From positions 1-9,808 of the forward strand of contig DCVY01000140.1 in the NCBI GenBank assembly GCA_002327945.1: a stretch of 9,808 bases of DNA, given 5' to 3'. This stretch comes from Acidovorax delafieldii (lineage in GTDB: Bacteria > Pseudomonadota > Gammaproteobacteria > Burkholderiales > Burkholderiaceae_C). Position numbers and translations under genes: made by a program. The notes below the pieces were generated by a model. The model made no database searches. It had not been told where the DNA came from and saw only the letters and a list, made by a program, of their open reading frames with translations. Shown here piece by piece: positions 1 to 6,898 of the stretch (its first letter is position 1; the number at the start of each line of letters is the position of its first letter).

Positions 1-249
1 ACCTGCGTGCTGTTGGACAGCGCGAAGAAGGCCTGTCTCCGCCAGGCCTGCACCCTGCAAGGGAGACGACGCGGCGGGCTTGCTGCCCGTACTGCCCGCA
101 AGAAGGAGCAACGCCGCATGGCGCCCCGAGCGCGGTGCTGGCGGGTGCATAGCGCTCTCACCCACAAGGTGAACGCCATCGAAGCCATCAACGACAGATT
201 TCATGCGGCTTGCGAAGGGATAAAAAGCGGTCAACTGCCGGTTTTAGGC
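1..249. other. Region downstream of phnE, no recognised gene
   Basis: This stretch follows the phnE stop codon and runs to the window edge. I recognise no protein in any frame. One minus-strand frame is open from an ATG at 204 to the edge (68 codons, starting MKSVVDGFDGVHLV). Its codon use is less GC-biased at third positions than the phn genes and it has no clear ribosome binding site, so it could be the start of an unrecognised gene or chance. Two small dyads are present: AGGCCTG (29-35) with CAGGCCT (43-49), and GCGGGC (74-79) with GCCCGC (94-99). Neither is followed by a convincing T-run on the minus strand, so an intrinsic terminator for the phn genes is not established. Confidence 0.4.
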
Positions 250-1056
250 TCAGACCAGGGCCTTGCGAATGCGCGCCGACACCAGGTCGATGGCGCTCAC
301 AGTGACCACGATGATGAGCATCACGGCGCAGGTCTCGGCATACTGAAAGCCGCGAATGATCTCCCACAGCACCACACCGATGCCGCCCGCACCCACCATG
401 CCCACCACCGAGGCCGAGCGCACATTGGCCTCAAAACGGTACAGCGTGAACGAGATCCAGAGCGGCATCACCTGCGGGATCACACCGTAGATGATTTCAT
501 GCAGCGCGCTCGCGCCGGTGGAGCGGATGCCCTCCACGGGCTGGGGGTCGATGGCCTCCACCGCCTCGGAAAACAGCTTGGCCAGCGTGCCCGAGGTATG
601 GATCCACAAGGCCAGCACACCGGCAAAAGGCCCCAGGCCCACCGCCACCACGAACAGCATCGCAAACACCATCTCGTTGATGGCACGGAACGCATCAAGC
701 ACCCGGCGCACCGGCTGGTACACCCACCACGGCACGATGTTCGAAGAGGCCAGCAAGGCCAGCGGCACAGCCGTGAGCACAGCCAGCGCCGTACCCCACA
801 GGGCGATCTGCAATGTGACGATCGTCTCCTGCAAATAAAGTTTCCACTGCGCAAAGTTGGGCGGAAAGAACTCTGCTGCATAGCGGGCCATGTTGCCCGA
901 GTCGCTCAGCAGGTCCAGCGGGCGCAGGTCGGCGCCCTTCCACGAAGCAGCCAGCAGCACCAGCAAGATGCCCCATGACAGATACCAGACCAGGCTGCGC
1001 TTGGGCGCGGTGGCCTGGGCCAGGGTCGTGAGCGAGGGGGTCAGGGCAGAAGACAT
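250..1056 (-). CDS. phnE: Phosphonate ABC transporter permease PhnE
   Basis: Inner-membrane permease of the PhnCDE phosphonate importer (268 aa). Hydrophobic segments lie at about residues 21-39, 83-103, 128-151, 214-232 and 243-262, as expected for a binding-protein-dependent permease. The EAA-type cytoplasmic loop that docks on the ATPase is at about 175-198 ([20 protein letters not shown]), followed by the glycine-rich GMVGAGGIG near 219-227, typical of PhnE. It is the last gene of the phnCDE unit, 80 bp beyond phnD, and that gap contains a strong stem-loop. Only one permease gene is present, unlike clusters with paired phnE1/phnE2. The ATG at 1056 has only a weak AGGT upstream, which would fit lower translation than phnD. 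Length matches the family and no damage is visible. Confidence 0.96.
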   Translation of the reverse strand: MSSALTPSLTTLAQATAPKRSLVWYLSWGILLVLLAASWKGADLRPLDLLSDSGNMARYAAEFFPPNFAQWKLYLQETIVTLQIALWGTALAVLTAVPLALLASSNIVPWWVYQPVRRVLDAFRAINEMVFAMLFVVAVGLGPFAGVLALWIHTSGTLAKLFSEAVEAIDPQPVEGIRSTGASALHEIIYGVIPQVMPLWISFTLYRFEANVRSASVVGMVGAGGIGVVLWEIIRGFQYAETCAVMLIIVVTVSAIDLVSARIRKALV

Positions 1057-1095
1057 GGAGATACCTGCAGTGCCACAGCGGTGAGCGAAAACACG

Positions 1096-1136
1096 GGCGT
1101 TTCAACCCAACGCCGCTGGCGGGAGAATGAAACGCC
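1096..1136 (-). repeat. Nested stem-loop between phnD and phnE
   Basis: A perfect 9-bp inverted repeat, GGCGTTTCA (1096-1104) and TGAAACGCC (1128-1136), encloses a second small hairpin, CGCC-GCT-GGCG (1111-1121). On the transcript it starts immediately after the phnD stop codon (1137-1139) and ends 39 nt before phnE. There is no uridine run after it, so it does not look like a full intrinsic terminator. The position suggests an intercistronic mRNA element that protects or sets the 3' end of phnD message, as seen between binding-protein and permease genes in other ABC operons. That role is inference. Confidence 0.7.
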
Positions 1137-2081
1137 TTACTTCAGGGACGCCAGTTGCTGGTCGATGTCGGCGAGACGGGCCTTCTTGTCGGCCTCTGCC
1201 AGCGTGCTGTCGGCTTCGATCTTGTTGCGCTTGCCGAACAGATCGATCTGGCGGATGGGGGTGAGCTGCGCATTGCTCGATGGCTTGAAGCCCGAAAGCT
1301 TGGAGATCTTCATGGTGATCTCTTTCTCGCGCGCATCGGTCTTGGCGTAGTTGTAGAAGAAGTTCTTGATCTTCGTCTTGGCCGCCTCGGGCAGTTCTTT
1401 GTGCATCACCAGCGGGTCCAGAGCGATCAGGGGCGAAGTCCAGACGACCTTGATGTCCTTGAACTTCTCGGGCTGGCGCTCCCGGATCTTTTCGAGGTTT
1501 TCGCTGTTGTTGGTGGCCACATCGACCTGCTTGTTGGCCACTGCCAGGGCGTTGGTCTCGTGGTTGGCGCTGCGCACAGTCTTGAAATGCGTCTTGGCAT
1601 CGATCTTGTTCTGCGCAAAAGCGTAGTAGCCCGGCACCAGGAAACCCGAGGTGGAGTTGGGGTCACCATTGCCAAAGCTCAGCGACTTGCCGTTCTTGAG
1701 CACGTCGTCCAGGCTGGCCAGGGGGCTGTCCTTGTGCACGATGAGGTGCGAGTAGTAGCCTTGCGTGCCGTCGGCACTGACCATCTGGGCGAACACCTCG
1801 GCATTGGCGCGGTCCACGGCTTCCATGGCCGACTTGTTGCCCAGCCAGGCGACTTGCACCTTGTTGAAGCGCATGCCTTCGATGATGCCGGCATAGTCGG
1901 GCGCAAAGAAGGCCTTGATCTTGAAGCCGGTCTGCCTGGCCATGTCGTCCAGCAGGGGCTGCCAGTCGGCCTTGAGGTTTTGCGTGGCTTCGGTGGAGAT
2001 GATGCCGAAGTGGATGTCTTGCGCCATGGCGCCCGTCATGCCCAGGCCCAAGGCCAGGGTTGCGCACAGTTTCTTGATCAT
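1137..2081 (-). CDS. phnD: Phosphonate ABC transporter periplasmic binding protein PhnD
   Basis: Periplasmic phosphonate-binding protein (314 aa) that delivers ligand to PhnE/PhnC. Residues 1-20 form a Sec signal peptide: lysines at 3-4, a hydrophobic core, and an Ala-Met-Ala end before QDIHFG. Ligand-pocket landmarks of the family are present: DYAG (Tyr63), GYY (109-110), GDPNSTSGFLVPGYY (139-153, the serine/threonine loop that holds the phosphonate group), NSEN with Glu194, and LDP with Asp222. From memory these correspond to the E. coli PhnD contacts. The ATG at 2081 is chosen because it begins the signal peptide and has GGAG 6 nt upstream; a longer reading from 2117 adds 12 unlikely residues. 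It lies 36 bp after phnC. The C-terminal tail is rich in lysine and alanine. Confidence 0.97.
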   Translation of the reverse strand: MIKKLCATLALGLGMTGAMAQDIHFGIISTEATQNLKADWQPLLDDMARQTGFKIKAFFAPDYAGIIEGMRFNKVQVAWLGNKSAMEAVDRANAEVFAQMVSADGTQGYYSHLIVHKDSPLASLDDVLKNGKSLSFGNGDPNSTSGFLVPGYYAFAQNKIDAKTHFKTVRSANHETNALAVANKQVDVATNNSENLEKIRERQPEKFKDIKVVWTSPLIALDPLVMHKELPEAAKTKIKNFFYNYAKTDAREKEITMKISKLSGFKPSSNAQLTPIRQIDLFGKRNKIEADSTLAEADKKARLADIDQQLASLK

Positions 2082-2117
2082 GAGAACTCCAGTGGGGTTA
2101 AAAAGTGAAAGAAACAA

Positions 2118-2972
2118 TCAGGCGACCTGCGCCAACGGCGGCATCCAGCCGTTGGCAGGTTGCACGGCCGGGGCGGTCACCAGCGGGCTGGCACCGGCCA
2201 GAATTTCATCGACCTGCACGCCATACAGCTCGCGCAGCAGGTCGGGCGTCAGGGCGGCGGACGGGCCGTCATACACCACGCGGCCCTGGTGCAGCGCCAC
2301 CACGCGCGGGCAGTATTTGATGGCCACCTCCACCTGGTGCAGCGACACCATCACGGTGCTGCCGTCTTCGCGGTTGATGCGCGCCAGGATGTCCATGACC
2401 TTGCGCGACGACTCGGGGTCGAGCGATGCAATCGGCTCGTCGGCCAGCACCACCTTGGCGCCCTGCACCAGCGTGCGGGCAATGGCGGCGCGCTGCTGCT
2501 GACCGCCCGACAGGGTGGAGGCGCGCTGCGCATGGCAATCGGCAATGCCCACGCGGGCCAGGGCCTCCAGCGCCAGCGCGCGTTCGTGTGGCTTGAACAT
2601 GCGCAGCCAGCCGCGCCAGCGGGGCGTGCGGTGCAGCAGACCGACCAGCACATTCAGCAGCACCGGCAGGCGGTCCACCAGGTTGAACTGCTGGAACACA
2701 AAGCCTATCTGCGAGCGCACCTGGCGAATGTCGCGGTGGATGCGCCCGCCCTGCTGCACGCAGCGGCCATCCACCTCGATCAACGAGTCACTGGCCGCAT
2801 CGGCCACCACCAGCCCCGCCACATGGCGCAGCAGCGTGGACTTTCCCGAGCCCGAGGCGCCGATGAGTGCAACCATCTCGCCACGCTGCACGGTGAGGTT
2901 GATGTCGCGCAAGGCATGCTTGCCGTTGGCGAAATGCTTGTTCAGTTGCTGGATGCGAAGTGCAGTGGACAT
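2118..2972 (-). CDS. phnC: Phosphonate ABC transporter ATP-binding protein PhnC
   Basis: ATPase of the phosphonate importer (284 aa). Walker [10 protein letters not shown] is at 38-46, the Q-loop (FVFQQFNLV) near 91-99, the ABC signature LSGGQ at 154-158, Walker B VVLADEP at 174-180 and the H-loop histidine at 212. The Q-loop text and the DPESS after Walker B are typical of PhnC rather than of the lyase-associated PhnK and PhnL. The frame is open further upstream, but the ATG at 2972 has AAGGGG 6 nt upstream and begins with the family N-terminus, so it is preferred. About 30 residues follow the conserved domain and look unstructured. It is the first gene of phnCDE, separated from phnM by 106 bp that carry a Pho box and a PhnF-type palindrome. 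Confidence 0.96.
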   Translation of the reverse strand: MSTALRIQQLNKHFANGKHALRDINLTVQRGEMVALIGASGSGKSTLLRHVAGLVVADAASDSLIEVDGRCVQQGGRIHRDIRQVRSQIGFVFQQFNLVDRLPVLLNVLVGLLHRTPRWRGWLRMFKPHERALALEALARVGIADCHAQRASTLSGGQQQRAAIARTLVQGAKVVLADEPIASLDPESSRKVMDILARINREDGSTVMVSLHQVEVAIKYCPRVVALHQGRVVYDGPSAALTPDLLRELYGVQVDEILAGASPLVTAPAVQPANGWMPPLAQVA

Positions 2973-2987
2973 CACAGGCCCCTTAAG

Positions 2988-2999
2988 TCGTCTAGACAA
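2988..2999. promoter_or_regulatory. Putative PhnF operator at phnC promoter
   Basis: TCGTCTAGACAA is a near-perfect 12-bp palindrome ending 15 bp upstream of the phnC start codon. It matches the palindrome in the phnF/phnG gap (TTGTATAGACAA) at 10 of 12 positions, and the preceding AAG is also shared. Its form resembles the TGGTATAGACCA operators that I recall for mycobacterial PhnF. If the -10 element lies 10 bp after the Pho box, the transcription start would fall inside this site, a position suited to repression. Binding is inferred. Confidence 0.7.
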
Positions 3000-3018
3000 C
3001 AGAGTCTCTGGCCGCCCC

Positions 3019-3036
3019 ATGACACGGTTTTGACAG
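3019..3036 (-). promoter_or_regulatory. Putative Pho box (PhoB site) of phnCDE
   Basis: Read on the minus strand the site is CTGTCAAAACCGTGTCAT: two 7-bp direct repeats, CTGTCAA and GTGTCAT, separated by 4 bp. Each repeat differs from the PhoB consensus CTGTCAT at one base, and the 11-bp period is the canonical one. Exactly 10 bp downstream (toward phnC) lies GAGACT at 3008-3003, a weak -10 candidate; a poor -10/-35 is normal for PhoB-activated promoters. It predicts induction of phnCDE by phosphate starvation. Confidence 0.75.
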
Positions 3037-3078
3037 TTGCAAGAAATTTGGGTGTCACGCAGGCCAAGACATACGCGG

Positions 3079-4233
3079 TCAGAGCACCCGCATGCCCTCG
3101 CGCCACACGGCACGCACCACCGCCTGCTGCGATCCGTCGGGCAGCGGGGCCATGTGCACCTGTACCAGGTCGGCGCGCAACCCCGGTGCCAGCTCGCCCC
3201 GGTCCGCCATGCCGGCCGAACGGGCCGGATTGCGCGTGACCGTGGCCACCGCCTGCGGCAAGGTGAAGATGCCGTCGTGCACCAGGCGCATCACCGCGCT
3301 CAGCAGGCTGCCGGGCACATAGTCGGACGAAAGAATGTCCAGCAGCCCCTGGCGCGCCAGGTCGGCCGCGGCCACGTTGCCCGAGTGCGAGCCGCCCCGC
3401 ACCACATTGGGAGCGCCCATCACCGTGAGCAAACCACGCTCGTGCGCCGCGCGTGCCGCCGCCAGCGTGGTCGGAAACTCCGACATCGCAGCCCCCTCGG
3501 CGTGCGCCTGCACCACATGCGCCACGGTGGTGTCGTCATGGCTGGCCAGCGAAATGCCGTGCGTGCGGCAGTAGTCCACAAAGTACGCACGGTGCGGCTG
3601 GGCGAATTGCGCCTGCAGCGTGGCGGCGTGCTCTACCTGGCGCTCGAACTGCTCGGCGCTCCAGCCCTTTTTGCCGGTGTAGTAGGTACGCGCCTGCTCG
3701 ATGTCTTCCCACTGGCGCTGGCCAGGCGTGTGGTCCATCAAGGAGATCAGCGACAGGCGCGGGTGCCCATGGAAAGGCGCAAACAGGTCGATGGTGTTGG
3801 GCGCGGGCAGCTCGCAGCGCACATGCAGGTGGTGGTCAGCCCGCAGCAGGTTGCGCGCGGTGCCGGTGTCGATGGTGTCGAGCACGCGGTTCCAGGCGCT
3901 GCCGCGCAGGCTGTCCACGTCGGCCTCGCCCACGCCCAGGGCGTCGAGCACGGTGGTGATGCCGGCCGCGGCAATCTCGGCATCGTGGGCCAGCAGCGCG
4001 GGCATCTCGGCCCAATGCACCATGGGGCGGGGCATCAGGTGGCGCTCGAAATTGTCGGTGTGCACCTCCACCAGGCCGGGCAACAGGTAGTCGCCACCCA
4101 GGTCGATGCCCTGCAGGGCCGCGGTCGCGCCGGCATCCACGGATGCAATGCGTCCGCCGTCCGCGCGCAAGGAGCCCTGCACCACCTCGCCCGGCAGCAC
4201 CAGGCGGGCGTTCTTGAAAACGGTGGCGGTCAT
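3079..4233 (-). CDS. phnM: PhnM, alpha-D-ribose 1-methylphosphonate 5-triphosphate diphosphatase
   Basis: Amidohydrolase-family enzyme (384 aa) that removes pyrophosphate from ribose-1-phosphonate 5-triphosphate, giving the 5-phosphate used by PhnJ. Metal-site motifs are visible in order: [16 protein letters not shown] (55-70, with His58), HHLHVRC (134-140), SLASHDDTT (228-236, with His232) and [11 protein letters not shown] (300-310, with Asp304). [18 protein letters not shown] near 325-342 and GLRADLVQV near 351-359 are the usual amidohydrolase C-terminal elements. The ATG at 4233 overlaps the phnL stop as ATGA, so translation is probably coupled. It closes the phnG-phnM unit. Length fits the family (about 380 aa) and no key residue appears missing. 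Confidence 0.96.
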   Translation of the reverse strand: MTATVFKNARLVLPGEVVQGSLRADGGRIASVDAGATAALQGIDLGGDYLLPGLVEVHTDNFERHLMPRPMVHWAEMPALLAHDAEIAAAGITTVLDALGVGEADVDSLRGSAWNRVLDTIDTGTARNLLRADHHLHVRCELPAPNTIDLFAPFHGHPRLSLISLMDHTPGQRQWEDIEQARTYYTGKKGWSAEQFERQVEHAATLQAQFAQPHRAYFVDYCRTHGISLASHDDTTVAHVVQAHAEGAAMSEFPTTLAAARAAHERGLLTVMGAPNVVRGGSHSGNVAAADLARQGLLDILSSDYVPGSLLSAVMRLVHDGIFTLPQAVATVTRNPARSAGMADRGELAPGLRADLVQVHMAPLPDGSQQAVVRAVWREGMRVL

Positions 4234-4952
4234 GCGGCCACCCCCCGGAAATCGCCCACATTCACGCGGCGCGTGGCCACGGCGGCGCCCACCTGGGCGT
4301 CGTGAAAGATGCCGACCAGGGCGGCACCGCGCTCCACCGCCTCGCGGATCAGCGCAATCACGGTTTCAGTGTTGGCCGCGTCCAGCGATGCCGTGGGCTC
4401 ATCGAGCAGCAGCAGCGGCTTGGGCTTGATCATGTTGCGGGCAATGTTGATGCGCTGCTGCTCGCCGCCCGAAAACGTGGCGGGCGGCAGGTGCCACAGG
4501 CGCTCTGGAATGCGCAGGCGCACCAGCCACTGGCGCGCTTGCTCGCGCGCTGCCTCCAGCGCGGTGCGGTCATCCGCTGCATCTTCGGCCAGCGGTTCGG
4601 CCACCACGTCCAGGGCCGACACGCGCGGAATGACACGCAAAAACTGGCTTACATAGCCAATGGTGTCGCGGCGCATCTGCACCAGCGCACGCGGCGTGGC
4701 CTGGGTCACGTCCACCAGTGCGCCACTGGCAGAGCGCACGGTGATGCTGCCTTCGGTGGCACGGTAGTTGGCGTAGATCATCTTGAGCAGCGTGCTCTTG
4801 CCCATGCCCGAGGGGCCGTCGAGCACCACGCATTCACCGGGGCGCACGGCCAGTTCCACGGCGCCCAGCACCGGCAGTTCGATGCCGTTCTGGTGGTGCA
4901 GGGTGAAGCGCTTGGCCACCCCTTTCATCTGGAGAATCGGGGTGTTGTTCAT
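4230..4952 (-). CDS. phnL: PhnL, C-P lyase-associated ABC-type ATPase
   Basis: ABC-type ATPase of the C-P lyase system (240 aa), not a transporter subunit. In E. coli PhnL is needed with PhnG, H and I for coupling phosphonate to the ribose of ATP and can join the core complex through PhnK. Visible motifs are Walker A GPSGMGKST (46-54), the Q-loop glutamine in YVSQFLRVIPR (100-110), the signature FSGGE (160-164), Walker B LLLLDEP (180-186) and the H-loop FHD (His217). The VSQFLRVIPRVSALDVVAEPL stretch is characteristic of PhnL. The frame extends far upstream, antisense to nothing but in a different frame inside phnK; the ATG at 4952 is chosen because it overlaps the phnK stop as ATGA and gives the family N-terminus. 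No separate ribosome binding site is evident, which fits coupling. Confidence 0.96.
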   Translation of the reverse strand: MNNTPILQMKGVAKRFTLHHQNGIELPVLGAVELAVRPGECVVLDGPSGMGKSTLLKMIYANYRATEGSITVRSASGALVDVTQATPRALVQMRRDTIGYVSQFLRVIPRVSALDVVAEPLAEDAADDRTALEAAREQARQWLVRLRIPERLWHLPPATFSGGEQQRINIARNMIKPKPLLLLDEPTASLDAANTETVIALIREAVERGAALVGIFHDAQVGAAVATRRVNVGDFRGVAA

Positions 4953-5737
4953 GGTTGCAGTACCGAAGAAACCAAAAGCTGGGTATAGGGGTGTTGCGGG
5001 TCGTCCAGCACCTGGTCGGTGAGGCCGGACTCGACCACGCAGCCGCGCTGCATCACCACCATGCGGTGCGCCAGCAGGCGGGCCACCGCCAGGTCGTGCG
5101 TGACGATGATGGCGGCCAGCTGCATCTGCCGCGTGAGCTGGCGCAGCATGTCCAGGAGCCGCGCCTGCACCGACACATCCAGGCCCGAGGTGGGCTCGTC
5201 CATGAACACCAGGCGCGGCTGCGTCACCAGGTTGCGGGCAATCTGCAGGCGCTGGCGCATGCCGCCCGAGAAGGTGCGGGGCGCATCGTCGATGCGGGCC
5301 GGGTCGATCTCCACGCGCTGCAGCCATTCCATGGCCGTGGCACGCAGGCGGCCATAGTGGCGCTCGCCCAGGCCCATCAGGCGCTCGCCCACGTTGGCGC
5401 CGGCCGACACATCCATGCGCAGGCCATCCGCTGCGTTTTGGTGCACAAAGCCCCAGTCGGTGCGGGCCAGCAGGCGCTGCTGCGCTTCGGTCATGGCAAA
5501 CACGTCCTGCAGGGCACCATCACGGCCACGAAACTGCACGCTGCCCGCGTCGGGTGCGCTGCGCGCCGCAATCGCATTGAGCAAGGTGGACTTGCCCGAG
5601 CCGGACTCGCCCACCACGGCCAGCACTTCGCCGGGCCACAGATCAAACGATGCGTCTTGCAGCGCCACGCGCGCGCCGTAGCGCTTGCAGATGCCGCGCA
5701 CGCTCAGCAAAGGGGATGGGGACTCGGGGGTGTCCAT
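4949..5737 (-). CDS. phnK: PhnK, C-P lyase core-complex ABC-type ATPase
   Basis: ABC-type ATPase (262 aa) that in E. coli binds the PhnGHIJ core through PhnJ and supports substrate turnover. Motifs: Walker A GESGSGKST (43-51), Q-loop WGFVHQNAADGLRMDVSAG (95-113), signature FSGGM (156-160), Walker B LVFMDEP (176-182), H-loop His214. The VHQN...GLRM text and the C-terminal DPQHPYTQLLVSS are typical of PhnK and of related peptide-transporter ATPases. It starts 13 bp after the stop of the GNAT remnant; that gap contains GGAG followed by GATCTGAGAG, a usable ribosome binding site. Its own stop overlaps phnL as ATGA. phnK is therefore the only gene between phnG and phnM that does not overlap its upstream neighbour. 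Confidence 0.96.
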   Translation of the reverse strand: MDTPESPSPLLSVRGICKRYGARVALQDASFDLWPGEVLAVVGESGSGKSTLLNAIAARSAPDAGSVQFRGRDGALQDVFAMTEAQQRLLARTDWGFVHQNAADGLRMDVSAGANVGERLMGLGERHYGRLRATAMEWLQRVEIDPARIDDAPRTFSGGMRQRLQIARNLVTQPRLVFMDEPTSGLDVSVQARLLDMLRQLTRQMQLAAIIVTHDLAVARLLAHRMVVMQRGCVVESGLTDQVLDDPQHPYTQLLVSSVLQP

Positions 5738-5750
5738 CTCTCAGATCTCC

Positions 5751-5936
5751 TCAGGTCTCGATCACATACCTGAAGCTGTGCTGTGCAAAGCCCAGGGATT
5801 CGTAAAAAGCATGCGCGCCCGCGCGGTGTGCATTGGACGAAAGAGCCGGCTTGTAGCAACCGGCTTCGCGCGCCTGCTGCAGGGCATGGGCCATCTCCAG
5901 GTCGGCCTCGGTGGCCTTGCGCAGGATGATGCTCAT
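5751..5936 (-). pseudogene. Truncated GNAT acetyltransferase, PhnO-like tail
   Basis: A 61-codon reading frame lies between phnJ and phnK. Residues 1-13 (MSIILRKATEADL) match the first strand of GNAT acetyltransferases. Residues 18-61 (ALQQAREAGCYKPALSSN, then AHAFYESLGF and HSFRYVIE) match the last third of the fold. The central part, including the Q/RxxGxG/A acetyl-CoA loop, is absent, and the two ends join in one frame around residues 14-18. This looks like an internal in-frame deletion, so acetyltransferase activity is very unlikely. From memory the tail recalls E. coli PhnO (aminoalkylphosphonate N-acetyltransferase), which also has LSTN, R, AHRFY and HFRF here, but other GNATs share much of this. 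It overlaps the phnJ stop as ATGA. The small frame could still be translated and couple phnJ to phnK. Confidence 0.75.
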
Positions 5937-6898
5937 GGCGCCTGCGCCGCGCCTGGGCCCACGGGCGCAGCTTCCTGCTGCGCGGACTGGTGCTCCTGGC
6001 AAAAGTCCGAGTCCGAGCACACATGCATGCGGGTGCCCTGGTCGTCGGTGATGACTTCGTCGAGAAAGCTGCCGGTGGCACCGCACAGTGCGCAGGCGGC
6101 ATCCCAGCGCTGCACCTCGAAGGGGTGGTCTTCAAAGCCCAGGCTTTCCACCGGGGTGTAGGGCGGCACGGCATAGATGCGCTTTTCGCGCCCGGCACCA
6201 AACAGCTGCAGCGCCGGGTTCATGTGCATCTTGGGGTTGTCGAACTTCGGGATCGGCGATGGCGACATCACATAGCGGCCATTCACCAGCACCGGGTAGT
6301 CGTAGGTGGTGGCAATGTGGCCATAGCGCGCGATGTCTTCATACAGCTTCACATGCATCAGCCCATATTCGGCCAGACCGTGCAGGGTGCGGGTTTCGGT
6401 TTCGCGCGGCTCCAGGCGCTGCATGGGCTCGGGCACCGGCACCTGGTACACCAGCACCTGGCCTTCGGACAGCGGTGTTTCGGGGATGCGGTGGCGCGTC
6501 TGGATCAGCGTGGCCTTGCGGGTGCGCGTGGTGGTGGCCACGCCCGCGGTGCGCTCAAAGAAACGGCGGATGTTGACCGCGTTGACCGTGTCATCCGAGC
6601 CCTGGTCGATGACCTTGAGGCAATCCTGCGGCCCGATGATGGAGGCCGTCACCTGGATGCCACCCGTGCCCCAGCCATAGGGCAGCGGCATCTCGCGCGA
6701 GCCAAACGGCACTTGATAGCCGGGGATGGCCACCGCCTTCAGGATGGCGCGGCGAATCATGCGCTTGGTGCGCTCATCCAGGTAGGCAAAGTTGAAATGG
6801 CCATCGGCGGGTGCCGCTTCGGCCGTCAGGCCCGCCACATTGGTCATCTTGGCGGGCCTCAAGTCGGGCCTCAAGTCGGGCTGGCGGGGCGCGTTCAC
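5933..6898 (-). CDS. phnJ: PhnJ, carbon-phosphorus lyase (radical SAM)
   Basis: The enzyme that breaks the C-P bond of ribose-1-phosphonate 5-phosphate, releasing the alkane and a cyclic ribose phosphate (321 aa). The iron-sulfur/catalytic cysteines follow the E. coli spacing CX2CX21CX5C at Cys269, Cys272, Cys294 and Cys300; the last matches E. coli Cys272. Gly60 in AIPGYQVPFGSREM matches the glycyl-radical Gly32, a constant offset of 28 residues. IPKFDNPKMHMNPALQLFGAGREKRIYAVPP near 216-246 is strongly conserved. The start is a GTG at 6898 overlapping the phnI stop (GTGA) with GGGAG upstream. An ATG at 6847 (residue 18, MTNVAGL) with GAGG 9 nt upstream is a real alternative. The N-terminus is about 28 residues longer than in E. 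coli and includes a PDLR duplication. Intact. Confidence 0.97.
   Translation of the reverse strand: MNAPRQPDLRPDLRPAKMTNVAGLTAEAAPADGHFNFAYLDERTKRMIRRAILKAVAIPGYQVPFGSREMPLPYGWGTGGIQVTASIIGPQDCLKVIDQGSDDTVNAVNIRRFFERTAGVATTTRTRKATLIQTRHRIPETPLSEGQVLVYQVPVPEPMQRLEPRETETRTLHGLAEYGLMHVKLYEDIARYGHIATTYDYPVLVNGRYVMSPSPIPKFDNPKMHMNPALQLFGAGREKRIYAVPPYTPVESLGFEDHPFEVQRWDAACALCGATGSFLDEVITDDQGTRMHVCSDSDFCQEHQSAQQEAAPVGPGAAQAP
6854..6877. repeat. 12-bp tandem duplication in phnJ 5' end
   Basis: GGGCCTCAAGTC occurs twice in direct succession (6854-6865 and 6866-6877), followed by a partial third copy GGGC. On the minus strand it encodes PDLR twice near PhnJ residues 7-15. The unit is a multiple of three, so copy-number change by slippage would keep the frame. 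It lies upstream of the alternative ATG start at 6847 and may therefore be outside the mature protein. Confidence 0.85.

Noticed and set aside
29..49. Hairpin AGGCCTG/CAGGCCT as the phn operon terminator
   Set aside because: The stem is only 7 bp with a 7-nt loop, lies about 200 bp beyond phnE and is followed on the minus strand by TCTTCGCG rather than a T-run. It is not supported as a terminator.
225..240. TTGACC on the minus strand as a -35 box for a gene at the left edge
   Set aside because: No -10-like hexamer occurs at 16-18 bp, and the downstream open frame from 204 has no ribosome binding site.
1155..2108. Long plus-strand open frame opposite phnD
   Set aside because: It is the antisense shadow of a clear phnD. 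Similar long plus-strand frames at 2160-3239, 3037-4305, 4955-5773, 5990-6991 and 7973-9184 also lie opposite confident phn genes, show no recognisable domains and are expected at high GC.
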